A DNA stretch of 64,000 nucleotides from UBA11403 sp963784615 (GTDB taxonomy: Bacteria; Pseudomonadota; Gammaproteobacteria; Legionellales; Legionellaceae), in NCBI GenBank assembly GCA_963784615.1, contig CAWASG010000001.1:1426001-1490000 (forward strand), in the 5' to 3' direction. Shown one piece after another: positions 1-7,534 of the stretch; position 1 is the first letter of the stretch, and each line of letters starts with the position of its first letter. The notes beneath the pieces were generated by a model. That model saw nothing but the letters and a program-made list of their open reading frames with translations. It did not search any database and was not told the origin of the DNA. Made by a program: the position numbers and the translations under genes.

Positions 1-498
1 CAGGCAAGGACGCAGTCGGGCGTTAAAATAAGGATCCGTACAATTGCGAATTTTAAAGACTTTTTGAATCACATTCAGGGTTTCGCGTAATGCGGTAATA
101 CTCGGGTAGGGACCAAAACAGATCCCCCCTTCCGGCTTTTTTTTCGACCGAATCGCGCTGAGTCGAGGATAACGAGGATGTTTTGACAGTGACAAATAAG
201 GATACGATTTATCATCTCGCATCAACACGTTGTATTTAGGTCGTAGCGACTTGATAAGACTGCTTTCTAGTAATAATGCTTCGGTCTCGCTGCGGGTAAT
301 GGTGATATTAATGCTGACGATTTGACTGACTAACGATCGCGTTTTAGTGCTTGTTTGGGGCTTATTGAAATAGCTGGCTACGCGTTTTTTTAAATTGGAT
401 GCTTTGCCAACGTAGAGCACAATGCCATCAGCATCCAGCATGCGATACACACCGGGGTCAGTGGTTAATTTGGAGAGAAAGTCAGGTATATTCGTAAT
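1..498 (-). CDS. uvrC: UvrC, excinuclease ABC subunit C (N-terminal part, cut by window edge)
   Basis: Nucleotide excision repair: UvrC makes both incisions around a lesion marked by UvrB. The visible 166 codons give the GIY-YIG nuclease domain, with DPGVYRML and, 10 residues on, LYVGKASNLKKR, then TEALLLESSLIK and LMRDDKSYPY, all typical of UvrC. The rest lies off the left edge. Upstream of DPGVY the frame is open for only 16 codons back to an in-frame TGA at 504-502, and none is ATG, GTG or TTG. The best start is ATT at 498-496, preceded by AAGGTG at 508-503; ATC at 501-499 is the alternative. letA lies upstream on the same strand, the usual gacA-uvrC pairing, with an R1 palindrome between them. 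Identity is sure; the start is inferred. Confidence 0.93.
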   Translation of the reverse strand, partial: MTNIPDFLSKLTTDPGVYRMLDADGIVLYVGKASNLKKRVASYFNKPQTSTKTRSLVSQIVSINITITRSETEALLLESSLIKSLRPKYNVLMRDDKSYPYLSLSKHPRYPRLSAIRSKKKPEGGICFGPYPSITALRETLNVIQKVFKIRNCTDPYFNARLRPCL

Positions 499-502
499 GA
501 TT

Positions 503-508
503 CACCTT
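503..508 (-). promoter_or_regulatory. Ribosome binding site that decides the uvrC start
   Basis: AAGGTG on the minus strand. The AAGG core ends 6 nt before an ATT codon and 3 nt before an ATC codon. No canonical start codon exists between the upstream in-frame stop and the conserved GVYR motif, so this site supports initiation at ATT. Confidence 0.5.
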
Positions 509-516
509 ATTTACGT

Positions 517-636
517 GTAGGTTGGGTTGAGCACGTAGGTTGGGTTGAGGCTGGTAAGCCGAAGCCCAACATGGATGGTTTTGTTGGGCTTCGGCTTACC
601 AGCCTCAACCCAACCTACGTGCTCAACCCAACCTAC
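517..636. repeat. R1 palindromic repeat, copy a (letA-uvrC junction)
   Basis: Long inverted repeat whose arms read GTAGGTTGGGTTGAG, then GGCTGGTAAGCCGAAGCC, around a short centre (ATGGATGGTTTT). An extra GTAGGTTGGGTTGAGCAC unit lies at each end. The outer right end reaches the letA stop codon (TAG on the minus strand, 638-636). Read as RNA it would fold into a hairpin between letA and uvrC. Confidence 0.9.
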
Positions 637-1295
637 TACTCAACAACAAGATCGGCAGGATGTTCAATCACACGGTATTTCATGGCTAAATAAGTTAATT
701 CGACATCATTTTTAATGCCTAATTTATCAAACATTCGGTAACGATAACCATTGACCGTTTTTGTACTCAGAAATAGCGTTTCAGATATTTCCGGCACGGA
801 CATGCCGCGCGTAATCATCAGCATGACTTGCATTTCTCGCTCAGACAACGAGTCAAACGGCGTCTCTTGAGGCGCTTGCAAACTGCTAATTGCCATTTGT
901 TGAGCAATTTCAGCACTCAGATATTTTTCACCTTTGTGAACTCGGCGAATGGCCATGGCCATTTCGTCAGCATCAGACTCTTTCGTCAAATAGCCCATCG
1001 CGCCCAATTGTATCAATCGACCCGGAAACATTGGATCAGCATTGGCCGCTGTGACTGCGATGACTTTAGTATTAGGATGTGTTTTCTTTAAGCGACGTGT
1101 CACTTCCCAGCCATCAATACCGGGCATTTTGATGTCGAGGAGAACAACATCAGGCTTATGCGTCCGCACCAACGCCAACGCAGTTTCACCATTTTCAGCT
1201 TCAGCAACGACATTCATATCGGGTAATTGCTCAAGTAATCGCCGAATCCCCATTCGCACCAGGGCATGGTCATCAACGATTAATACATTTATCAA
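636..1295 (-). CDS. gacA: LetA/GacA/UvrY response regulator
   Basis: DNA-binding response regulator of the GacS/GacA (BarA/UvrY, LetS/LetA) system, which controls small RNAs that titrate CsrA. The receiver domain starts NVLIVDDHALVRMG, with the phosphorylated Asp in VVLLDIKMPGIDGW and the Lys in GYLTKES. The C-terminal LuxR-type HTH reads SLSEREMQVMLMITRGMSVPEISE then LFLSTKTVNGYRYRMFDKL. The frame is open further upstream to a GTG at 1334, but a TTG at 1295-1293 preceded by GGAG at 6 nt spacing gives MINVLIVDDH and 219 residues, the family length, so I start there. The gene points toward uvrC, as in relatives. Its stop codon coincides with the end of an R1 repeat. Confidence 0.93.
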   Translation of the reverse strand: MINVLIVDDHALVRMGIRRLLEQLPDMNVVAEAENGETALALVRTHKPDVVLLDIKMPGIDGWEVTRRLKKTHPNTKVIAVTAANADPMFPGRLIQLGAMGYLTKESDADEMAMAIRRVHKGEKYLSAEIAQQMAISSLQAPQETPFDSLSEREMQVMLMITRGMSVPEISETLFLSTKTVNGYRYRMFDKLGIKNDVELTYLAMKYRVIEHPADLVVE

Positions 1296-1391
1296 TAGAT
1301 GCTCCAAATGTTGATTGGTTATTACAACGAACACAAACGGTATGAGAATACTAACAAAAGAACGCTATTTTTACAATGGATCAGGCAGTAC

Positions 1392-1427
1392 AAAAAAAAG
1401 GGTAACTGAACAAAGGTTCAATTACCC
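1392..1427 (-). terminator. Rho-independent terminator after the small secreted protein gene
   Basis: On the minus strand GGGTAATTGAAC, loop CTTT, GTTCAGTTACCC (12-bp stem with one mismatch), followed by a run of eight T. It lies about 30 bp past the stop of the 85-residue gene and upstream of letA, so the two are separate units. Confidence 0.85.
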
Positions 1428-1459
1428 ATTGAGCCATCACAGATGGCAAAAACTGTAAA

Positions 1460-1717
1460 TTAAGAAGCTGGTGTTTCTGTTGTAGCAGGTGCTGCTTCAG
1501 CTGGAGCTGCTGGAGCTGCTTCTGTTGCAGCTGGTTTAGTGATTGTGCCGCCAGCTTTTTTACATTTCTTTTCAGATTTCATCATCATCGGCTTGCCATC
1601 TTTTGCATGTTTAGCACCGTAGCATTCTACTTGTTTTGCGAAAGAAGCAACTGGTGAAACCGCAAATGCGATAGTAGCTGCTGCAAGAGATAAACCCATA
1701 ATTGTCTTGTTGCTCAT
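1460..1717 (-). CDS. Small secreted Ala/Lys-rich protein with CYG motif
   Basis: 85 residues. Residues 1-27 form a clear Sec signal peptide (MSNKTIMGLSL, hydrophobic core, SFA-K cleavage region). The mature part has two cysteines, in VECYGAKHAKDG and KKCKKAGGTI, and a low-complexity tail rich in Ala, Pro, Thr and Glu. The CYG...C..GG pattern resembles the DUF2282/BufA1 group of small exported proteins, but the protein is shorter and lacks most of that family's cysteines, so I do not assign it. GGGAG lies upstream of the ATG (AAGGGAGTTCGTT), and a strong terminator follows, so it is probably a well-expressed single-gene unit. Confidence 0.75.
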   Translation of the reverse strand: MSNKTIMGLSLAAATIAFAVSPVASFAKQVECYGAKHAKDGKPMMMKSEKKCKKAGGTITKPAATEAAPAAPAEAAPATTETPAS

Positions 1718-1835
1718 AACGAACTCCCTTTGTTGGTTTTTTAATAAAAAATGAAAAGTAAATATAAGTTTTACTCAATTTGACATGCTGTCTTCAAATA
1801 GATTAATGTTTAGTAATGCATAAGTCAAGTCATCT

Positions 1836-1931
1836 GAAGTTTGGAAGTTTGGAAGTTTGGAAGTTTGGAAGTTTGGAAGTTTGGAAGTTTGGAAGTTTGG
1901 AAGTTTGGAAGTTTGGAAGTTTGGAAGTTTG
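1836..1931. repeat. 8-bp tandem repeat, 12 copies of GAAGTTTG
   Basis: Twelve perfect head-to-tail copies of an octamer with no visible variation. It lies between the start of the small secreted protein gene and an R2 repeat cluster. The unit length is not a multiple of three and no convincing gene covers it, so copy-number change would not shift a known reading frame. It is a likely variable-number locus. Confidence 0.95.
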
Positions 1932-2009
1932 AACAAAGCTACATGCAAAAAGACGCATTCAGCTTTGTTCAAATATAATTTTGCGACTTCGTTTTTGCTC
2001 CCAAGTAGC

Positions 2010-2240
2010 TTCGGCAAAAACAGCTGAAATGAAATTCACAATTTGTACAAAATATACCAGGCCCCGTCGTTGCGAGGTACGAAGCAATCCAGAGAACAAA
2101 GCTTCGAACTCTGGATTGCTTCGTACCTCGCAACGACGCCTGATACAACATTGCACACATTGTGAAGTTCATTAGGAGCGAAGCGCGGCAATCCAGAGTA
2201 CCGTGCTCTGGATTGCCGCGCTTCGCTCGCAACGACGAAT
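2010..2240. repeat. R2 palindromic repeat pair (copies a and b)
   Basis: Two inverted repeats in tandem. Copy a (2065-2138) has arms CGTCGTTGCGAGGTACGAAG followed by CAATCCAGAG. Copy b (2174-2237) has arms GAGCGAAGCGCGGCAATCC around AGAGTACCGTGCTCT. They are joined by a linker carrying TTGTGAAGTTCATTAGGA, and copy a is preceded by AACAGCTGAAATGAA. Both flanking motifs recur near other R2 copies in the window, so the mobile unit is longer than the hairpin itself. Confidence 0.85.
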
Positions 2241-2301
2241 TCGTGACTTTTGCCGAAATGATCACTAAATCAATTTTCCTGATCCACAGGGAGGCGCTAT
2301 C

Positions 2302-2400
2302 ATGAGCAAATTTAAAAAAAATATAGTTCCGTTCCACAGCGCTGCTTGGACAGAACAACATCAGCCCTTTTTCATGTTGTTCTGTCCAGTGTCCATATGA
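2302..2400 (+). CDS. Possible 32-residue leader peptide
   Basis: Short frame with a good ribosome binding site (GGGAGG, 7 nt before the ATG). It begins MSKFKKNIVPFHS and ends CPVSI. Its TGA stop (2398-2400) overlaps the ATG of the following methyltransferase gene (2397-2399) as ATGA, the classic arrangement for translational coupling. The methyltransferase has no ribosome binding site of its own that I can see. A 15-bp perfect hairpin lies inside this frame. It could instead be the degraded start of a longer gene. I see no homolog. Confidence 0.45.
   Translation: MSKFKKNIVPFHSAAWTEQHQPFFMLFCPVSI
2347..2388 (+). promoter_or_regulatory. 15-bp hairpin just before the methyltransferase start
   Basis: TGGACAGAACAACAT (2347-2361) pairs perfectly with ATGTTGTTCTGTCCA (2374-2388) around a 12-nt loop. 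No T-run follows, so it is not a normal terminator. It ends 8 nt before the methyltransferase ATG and lies inside the possible leader peptide. Ribosomes translating the peptide would have to melt it, which would expose the downstream start. Confidence 0.6.
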
Positions 2401-3152
2401 ACTACACGTACGCGATCATCTTGATCAATTTATTAGTCTGGGGCTCTTGGCTATGGCGGTATCATCTCCAGTCATATTATCTAAAACAAAATATCCGTTC
2501 ACAGCTCAACAACCATCCTGATGGCGAACGCTATAAAAAAATAGATGAATTTTTAAGTAAAGTCTTTGGCAGCGCTCGCTCCAGATGGATTTCACGACAA
2601 GACAGACAACGATTTAACAAGCAGGATGACAGCTTTACTTATGGCGAAGTAGACTGCCTGTCATTCATGACCATTCTTGAGAAAACTCAGCCACAGTCGA
2701 GCGAGATATTTTTTGATCTCGGAAGTGGCGCCGGTAAGGCGGTGATGACCGCCGCATTAACGTTTGATTTATCTCAATCCGTTGGGGTTGAGCTCTTGCC
2801 AGGATTATGTGAATTAGCCAAGGAGCGCGTTAAAAAGGCACAAGCAATGCTCACATCCTATGATCGTCCTTTTTCTGAAACATCCTTAGAACGCCTCTCT
2901 CGGATCCAAATCATCACGAATGATTTTCTACATGTTGATATCACGCATTGTGATATTTTATTTATCAATGCAACCTGTTTAAATTATTCCACATGGCAAA
3001 ACATTCAAGAAAAATTGTTACAGTTACGCGTGGGAAGTCGGGTGATTGTCACCACAAAAAAAATCCTACACGAACAGTTTCAATTACTCTACCAAGGCCG
3101 AACCTTAATGAGCTGGGGCATGAACTCCATTCATATTTATGTCAGACTATAA
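2397..3152 (+). CDS. Membrane-anchored SAM-dependent methyltransferase, DOT1-like fold
   Basis: 251 residues from the ATG that overlaps the upstream peptide stop. Residues 1-19 form one hydrophobic segment (YAIILINLLVWGSWLW) that could anchor the enzyme in the inner membrane. Then come FTYGEVDCLSFMTIL and the SAM-binding motif I, IFFDLGSGAGKAVMTAAL, with motif II in SVGVELLPGLCELA and a later NDFL motif. The DLGSGxGK...GVE pattern is that of the DOT1/class I methyltransferase group, which in bacteria includes putative protein or small-molecule methylases. The substrate cannot be told from sequence. It is convergent with phhA, with 3 bp between stops. Confidence 0.75.
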   Translation: MNYTYAIILINLLVWGSWLWRYHLQSYYLKQNIRSQLNNHPDGERYKKIDEFLSKVFGSARSRWISRQDRQRFNKQDDSFTYGEVDCLSFMTILEKTQPQSSEIFFDLGSGAGKAVMTAALTFDLSQSVGVELLPGLCELAKERVKKAQAMLTSYDRPFSETSLERLSRIQIITNDFLHVDITHCDILFINATCLNYSTWQNIQEKLLQLRVGSRVIVTTKKILHEQFQLLYQGRTLMSWGMNSIHIYVRL

Positions 3153-3155
3153 GAC

Positions 3156-3974
3156 TCAGCATGCACAAATATGAATGCTCGGATTATTTTCATCCACTGC
3201 AAAAAAAGGAGGATACTCACCCAGTGAGTGAGCGCGTTGAATTAATGCATTGATATCCGCATTAACAAATGAATACAACTCAGCGTAATCCTTAATCACA
3301 AAATAAACTGGCTGTAGTTGATCAATGCGATAAGGCATGCGAAAAGCCACCACTGGATCAAATAAAACGCGCATGGCAACATCACTTTCTACACTATAAG
3401 CCGTTTCGCTGATGGATGATAAAATCCCCCCACCATAAGCACGAACACCCTGGGCTGTATTGATCAATCCAAATTCAACGGTAAACCAAAACAAACGCTG
3501 CAATAAAGGCCATTCGTTCTCGGGAAAAGTGAGGACTTTACAGGCATAATCGTGCACGAACTGGGCGTAAATCGGGTTGGTTAACATGGGACAATGCCCA
3601 AATAACTCGTGAAAAATATCAGGTTCCTGAACATAATCGAGCTCTTCGAAACACCGAATAAACGTCGCCGCTGGAAAACGACGTGTCGCCAGCAATTCAA
3701 AAAATTCACGCGCAGAAATCAATGCAGCGACGGGCTGAACCTGCCAGCCGGTTGCCACCATTAACCGCGCACTCACGTCAGGTAATTGTGGGATCCTGTC
3801 GGCCGTTAACTGCAGGCACTGCAAGCCCTGCAAAAATTCATCACAGGCACGACCAGGCAGTAGTTTACTTTGACGTTCATATAAAATATGCCAAACACGG
3901 TGCTCTTCGGTTGAATACTCGATCATTCCTTGAGCGTCTGGTTGATGCGAGACATAGCGACTGACAAATTCCAT
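3156..3974 (-). CDS. phhA: Phenylalanine-4-hydroxylase
   Basis: Converts phenylalanine to tyrosine using iron and a pterin cofactor, in the cytoplasm. 272 residues. The iron ligands are His122 and His127 in FHELFGHCP and Glu167 in FTVEFGL; the spacing of 5 and 40 residues matches aromatic amino acid hydroxylases. The pterin/substrate segments YGGGILSS and ISETAYSVES follow. The frame is open upstream to 4070, but the ATG at 3974 has AAAGGAG at good spacing and gives the usual length of bacterial single-domain enzymes. In Legionella the enzyme contributes tyrosine for pyomelanin and helps tyrosine auxotrophs; that is family knowledge, not seen here. It lies 17 bp after bioC on the same strand. 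Confidence 0.95.
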   Translation of the reverse strand: MEFVSRYVSHQPDAQGMIEYSTEEHRVWHILYERQSKLLPGRACDEFLQGLQCLQLTADRIPQLPDVSARLMVATGWQVQPVAALISAREFFELLATRRFPAATFIRCFEELDYVQEPDIFHELFGHCPMLTNPIYAQFVHDYACKVLTFPENEWPLLQRLFWFTVEFGLINTAQGVRAYGGGILSSISETAYSVESDVAMRVLFDPVVAFRMPYRIDQLQPVYFVIKDYAELYSFVNADINALIQRAHSLGEYPPFFAVDENNPSIHICAC

Positions 3975-3991
3975 AACGACTCCTTTAATAA

Positions 3992-4846
3992 TTAACGTGA
4001 CCGACGCAATTGAGAAACCGGTATAAATGCTTCGGTTCCGCCCGCCACACGATGCGTCGCTCCCTTCCATGCATGGCCATATATCACTTCATAAGTCAGA
4101 GGAAATCGCCCGGACTCAGTGCACAATTGACCCATTGCATCTTCAAATGCTCTAAAAGCCGCCCTGCCTGTAAGCCCGGGATTTCTTGCCGCATGAATAT
4201 TACGCACCCCCTGCGCTTTCAAAGCCCGTAGCAATTTGGGCAGCGTTTCATAATGCACCGTCAACATTTCCATATCAACCACCGGATCAGCAAACTGCTC
4301 CGCCAGCAACACATCCCCTAAATCATGCATATCCATAAACACATTGGTATGCGCATACTGATGCACTTGCGCCCATGATTCACGTAATTCTCGAAACGTA
4401 TCTGGCCCAAGCGTCGACATCATCAAACAGCCATCAACCTTCATCACCCGGCTGATTTCTCGCATCGCATCCGGCAGAGGATTCGCCCAATGGATCGTCT
4501 GATTTGCAAACACCAAGTCAAACAACCCTGACGGGAAGGGCATCTTCAACATATCGGCCTGAACCAGTGGCCATTTTTTAAATAAAGATTGCGAACCATG
4601 CGCCTGCTTGAGCATCATCCCTGCCAAATCAAGACCAACAATCTGCGCTTTCGGATAACGTTGCTTTAATTGTTTCGAAAAATAACCTGTGCCACAACCC
4701 AGATCAAGGACATAGCGCGGTTGCATATTCAAATAGTTGAGGCGTTCAAATAACCGTCCGCCAATTTCTTTCTGCACAATGGCCGCTTGCTCATATTCAA
4801 TGGCGTGCGCATTAAATGCATTGCAAATTTCTGTTTTTAACTTCAT
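3992..4846 (-). CDS. bioC: BioC, malonyl-ACP O-methyltransferase
   Basis: Methylates malonyl-ACP so that fatty-acid enzymes can build the pimeloyl moiety of biotin. 284 residues from the ATG at 4846. SAM motif I is YVLDLGCGTGYFSKQL, followed by IVGLDLAGMMLKQA, and the family signature FDLVFANQTIHWANPLPDAM is present, as are MMSTLGPDTFREL and VDMEMLTVHY. The rest of the biotin operon is not nearby. The start is 42 bp from the divergent comF start, so both promoters must share that short gap or lie inside the opposing gene. phhA follows 17 bp downstream and may be co-transcribed. Confidence 0.93.
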   Translation of the reverse strand: MKLKTEICNAFNAHAIEYEQAAIVQKEIGGRLFERLNYLNMQPRYVLDLGCGTGYFSKQLKQRYPKAQIVGLDLAGMMLKQAHGSQSLFKKWPLVQADMLKMPFPSGLFDLVFANQTIHWANPLPDAMREISRVMKVDGCLMMSTLGPDTFRELRESWAQVHQYAHTNVFMDMHDLGDVLLAEQFADPVVDMEMLTVHYETLPKLLRALKAQGVRNIHAARNPGLTGRAAFRAFEDAMGQLCTESGRFPLTYEVIYGHAWKGATHRVAGGTEAFIPVSQLRRSR

Positions 4847-4888
4847 GATTCCGCACTTATAGGAAAGTCCAACAACAAAAGCTCTATT

Positions 4889-5593
4889 ATGAACAGTATA
4901 ACACAATGGCTAACGCGCAAACGCCTGCCACGGAGCTGCGCGCTTTGCGCTCAATATCATGACGGCTTCGATGCGATATGCAACACATGTCATGAATTTT
5001 TAACCCCTATCTTATTCGCCTGTACTTACTGCGCGCTACCATTACCCGAAGGACGTTTCTTAACCTGTGGTCAATGCATCCAAAAAAAACCATATTTTGA
5101 TGAAACAACCGCACCCTATGCTTTCGAAGAGCCACTCAGAACGCTATTACACGAATTTAAATACCATCGTGGCCTCTATTTAAGGTCATTTTTAGCGAAA
5201 TTAATCATCAACAATCTCCCGCCGCATGCGTTCGACACAGAATGCTTGATCCCCGTCCCTATGCATGCTGAAAAACTTCGTCAACGCGGATTCAACCAAG
5301 CCGCTGAACTCGCCAAATATATTGGAAAAGCCCTCAACATTCCTTGCCATTTACAAGCTTGTGAAAAAATCATCCACACTCCGCCTCAAGCTGGCCTCAA
5401 CGCCTCACAACGCCATCGAAACCTGTCCAATGCTTTTCAGACCAAGGCATTACCCTATAAACGAGTCACCTTAGTTGATGATTTATTAACAACAGGAAGC
5501 ACCGCCAATGAACTTGCAAAAACACTGAAAAAACAAGGCGTCGAACATGTGTCTGTCTGGTGTTGTGCAAGAGTCGCAGATGAACGGTCGTAG
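4889..5593 (+). CDS. comF: ComF-family phosphoribosyltransferase-like protein
   Basis: Needed for DNA uptake in competent bacteria, probably by helping single-stranded DNA into the cytoplasm; related to GntX/YhgH. 234 residues. The N-terminus carries four CxxC pairs (CALC, CNTC, CTYC, CGQC), expected to bind zinc. The C-terminal PRTase motif is VTLVDDLLTTGSTANEL, preceded by LIPVPMHAEKLRQRGFNQA. It is divergent from bioC, a pairing seen in other gammaproteobacteria. With comM later in the window it suggests natural competence genes are kept. Confidence 0.92.
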   Translation: MNSITQWLTRKRLPRSCALCAQYHDGFDAICNTCHEFLTPILFACTYCALPLPEGRFLTCGQCIQKKPYFDETTAPYAFEEPLRTLLHEFKYHRGLYLRSFLAKLIINNLPPHAFDTECLIPVPMHAEKLRQRGFNQAAELAKYIGKALNIPCHLQACEKIIHTPPQAGLNASQRHRNLSNAFQTKALPYKRVTLVDDLLTTGSTANELAKTLKKQGVEHVSVWCCARVADERS

Positions 5594-5726
5594 GTTTTGC
5601 ACCTTATCAATACGTGTTCTATAATCTAATTGGTAAGAAGTAACCATTCATCACGTTCGGAATAACGGATGAACGATTGCATGAATAGTTCAAAGCCATA
5701 ACCGTTGCTAACAAAATGGAGAAGCG

Positions 5727-7472
5727 ATGGTACAACATATCAAAGCGCCACCACAACTTGAGGCTTTATTTGCGCAAACAGAAGAACGCATTTCTCAAAT
5801 TTTTAAAAAGTCGAAGTTCGACCCCTCATCAGGCGTTATTGAAATTAGTGATGAACGATATCTATTAGTCAGATCGGCCTCTTTGTCAGTGGATTTTTTT
5901 GAGTGCATCCATGAGTTGTATCAGAAAAATGAGCCCCATAATTCCTCATCCATCACCCGCCAATTACTCTATGATATTGGTCATGCCATAGGAAAAAAAG
6001 ATGCGGTTCATTATGCGCACCTACTTGATTTACAATCACCAATGGCACAATTTTCAGCTGGGCCGTTACATTTTTCGTATACTGGATGGGCTGTTGTACA
6101 GTTATTAGACGAATCAAATATTTCCATGGATGAACAATACATGGCTATTTATGATCACCCTAATTCGTTTGAATCCGTTTCCTGGATCAACGCCGGGAAA
6201 AAAAGTGATGTTCCGGTTTGTCAGATGAATGCAGGTTATTCTTCAGGTTGGTGTGAGCAATGCTTCGGAATGCCCCTGGTTGCTGAGGAAATTTTGTGTA
6301 TGGCAAAAGGCGATTCCGTATGTCGATTTGTTATGGCACCACCCGCTCATATCGATGAACAGGTCGATCGGTATATTGGCAAACATCCCGAGATTGTTTA
6401 TCAAAAGATAGATTACAAGATCCCAGTTTTTTTTCAACTCCAATTGGCAAAAGATGCGCTAACTAATGCTCAAGACACATTGAAAAAAATTAATAAGAAT
6501 TTAGCTCAACAGAAAAAAATCATGAGAAATCATGAAAAATCAATTGAAGCATTAAATATAAAATTGAAAGAAAAGGAAATGTGTTTCGACCTATCGTTTG
6601 ATTATGCTGCCATAGGAATGGCACTGGTCTCCCCGGATGGACACTGGATTAAAGTTAACCCATCGTTTTGTAAATTACTTGGCTACTCAGAAGATGAATT
6701 ACTAAAATTGAACTTTCAGGCCATCACTCACGCCGATGACTTGGGAGCCGATATCATTTTGATTAAAAAAATGTTCTCGGGATCATGTGATTCTGTTCAA
6801 TTAGAAAAACGCTATATCAAAAAAGACCGGAAAATCATTTGGGTTTTACTGACTGCTGGACTAGTAAGAAGCTCTTTTTCCCATGAACCTTTATATTTTA
6901 TTGCGCAAATTCAAGATATTACCACGCAAAAACACCAAGAATCTGAGCTCAAGAATAAGGCATACCTTGATTATTTAACTGAATTGTCAAACAGACGATC
7001 TCTTGATATTTTTTTTGAATCTTGCGTCAAAAATTACAATCAGAACTCAAGCCCATTAGGTATTTACTATATCGATTTAGATTATTTTAAACAGATTAAT
7101 GATGATTTTGGACATGCCATCGGTGATAAGTTGCTAAAAATAATTGCTCACCGATTAAAAAACGCCGTTAGAGCTAAGGATCTTGTCGCACGGATCGGAG
7201 GCGATGAATTTATTATCATTGCACCAGGATTGAAAAGCAAAAATGCGATACAACGTATTGCAATGAAGATCCGGCATGGTATTTCTAAACCGATTCTAAT
7301 CGAGACGCAGATGATAAATGTTACTGTAAGTATTGGAGTCAGTGTTTATCCCAAAGATGGCACGCATTTGAAAGATCTTTTACAAAAAGCGGACTTATCG
7401 TTATATCATGTGAAAAAATCCGGTCGTGATCATTATCGCATTTATGAAAAACCCAACAAAACCACGAAGTAA
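5727..7472 (+). CDS. Diguanylate cyclase with V4R, PAS and GGDEF domains
   Basis: Makes the second messenger c-di-GMP. 581 residues, no transmembrane segment, so cytosolic. Residues about 130-212 form a V4R (4-vinyl reductase-like) ligand-binding domain ending GYSSGWCEQCFG...EEILCMAKGDSVCRFVMAPP, with three cysteines that could bind a metal or small ligand. A Lys-rich coiled coil follows (about 235-285), then a PAS domain (about 287-405, starting YAAIGMALVSPDGHWIKVNP). The GGDEF active site is intact at residues 491-495, and the inhibitory I-site RxxD (Arg482-Asp485) sits five residues before it, so product inhibition is likely. AATGGAGAAGCG precedes the ATG. It stands alone between comF and a convergent unknown gene. 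Confidence 0.88.
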   Translation: MVQHIKAPPQLEALFAQTEERISQIFKKSKFDPSSGVIEISDERYLLVRSASLSVDFFECIHELYQKNEPHNSSSITRQLLYDIGHAIGKKDAVHYAHLLDLQSPMAQFSAGPLHFSYTGWAVVQLLDESNISMDEQYMAIYDHPNSFESVSWINAGKKSDVPVCQMNAGYSSGWCEQCFGMPLVAEEILCMAKGDSVCRFVMAPPAHIDEQVDRYIGKHPEIVYQKIDYKIPVFFQLQLAKDALTNAQDTLKKINKNLAQQKKIMRNHEKSIEALNIKLKEKEMCFDLSFDYAAIGMALVSPDGHWIKVNPSFCKLLGYSEDELLKLNFQAITHADDLGADIILIKKMFSGSCDSVQLEKRYIKKDRKIIWVLLTAGLVRSSFSHEPLYFIAQIQDITTQKHQESELKNKAYLDYLTELSNRRSLDIFFESCVKNYNQNSSPLGIYYIDLDYFKQINDDFGHAIGDKLLKIIAHRLKNAVRAKDLVARIGGDEFIIIAPGLKSKNAIQRIAMKIRHGISKPILIETQMINVTVSIGVSVYPKDGTHLKDLLQKADLSLYHVKKSGRDHYRIYEKPNKTTK

Positions 7473-7534
7473 CCCCCCTCACTTGCCTCAACGCTTCAAG
7501 GACATTCTAGAATGATGGGCTACACAACAAAGCC

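Noticed and set aside
517..636. R1 copies considered as a CRISPR array
   Set aside because: Copies are scattered over 62 kb, each is a single long palindrome, and there is no regular spacer pattern or cas gene.
1775..2017. Minus-strand open frame of 80 codons across the octamer repeat
   Set aside because: Most of it is a translated tandem repeat (LPNFQTSK units), and there is no ribosome binding site or family resemblance.
1969..2361. Open frames on both strands over the R2 repeats (for example 130 codons, minus)
   Set aside because: They are translations of palindromic repeats; similar peptides (SLRGTKQS) appear wherever R2 occurs.
4889..4906. Longer bioC start at 4906 overlapping comF
   Set aside because: The extra 20 residues do not match the family; ATG 4846 gives the normal N-terminus.
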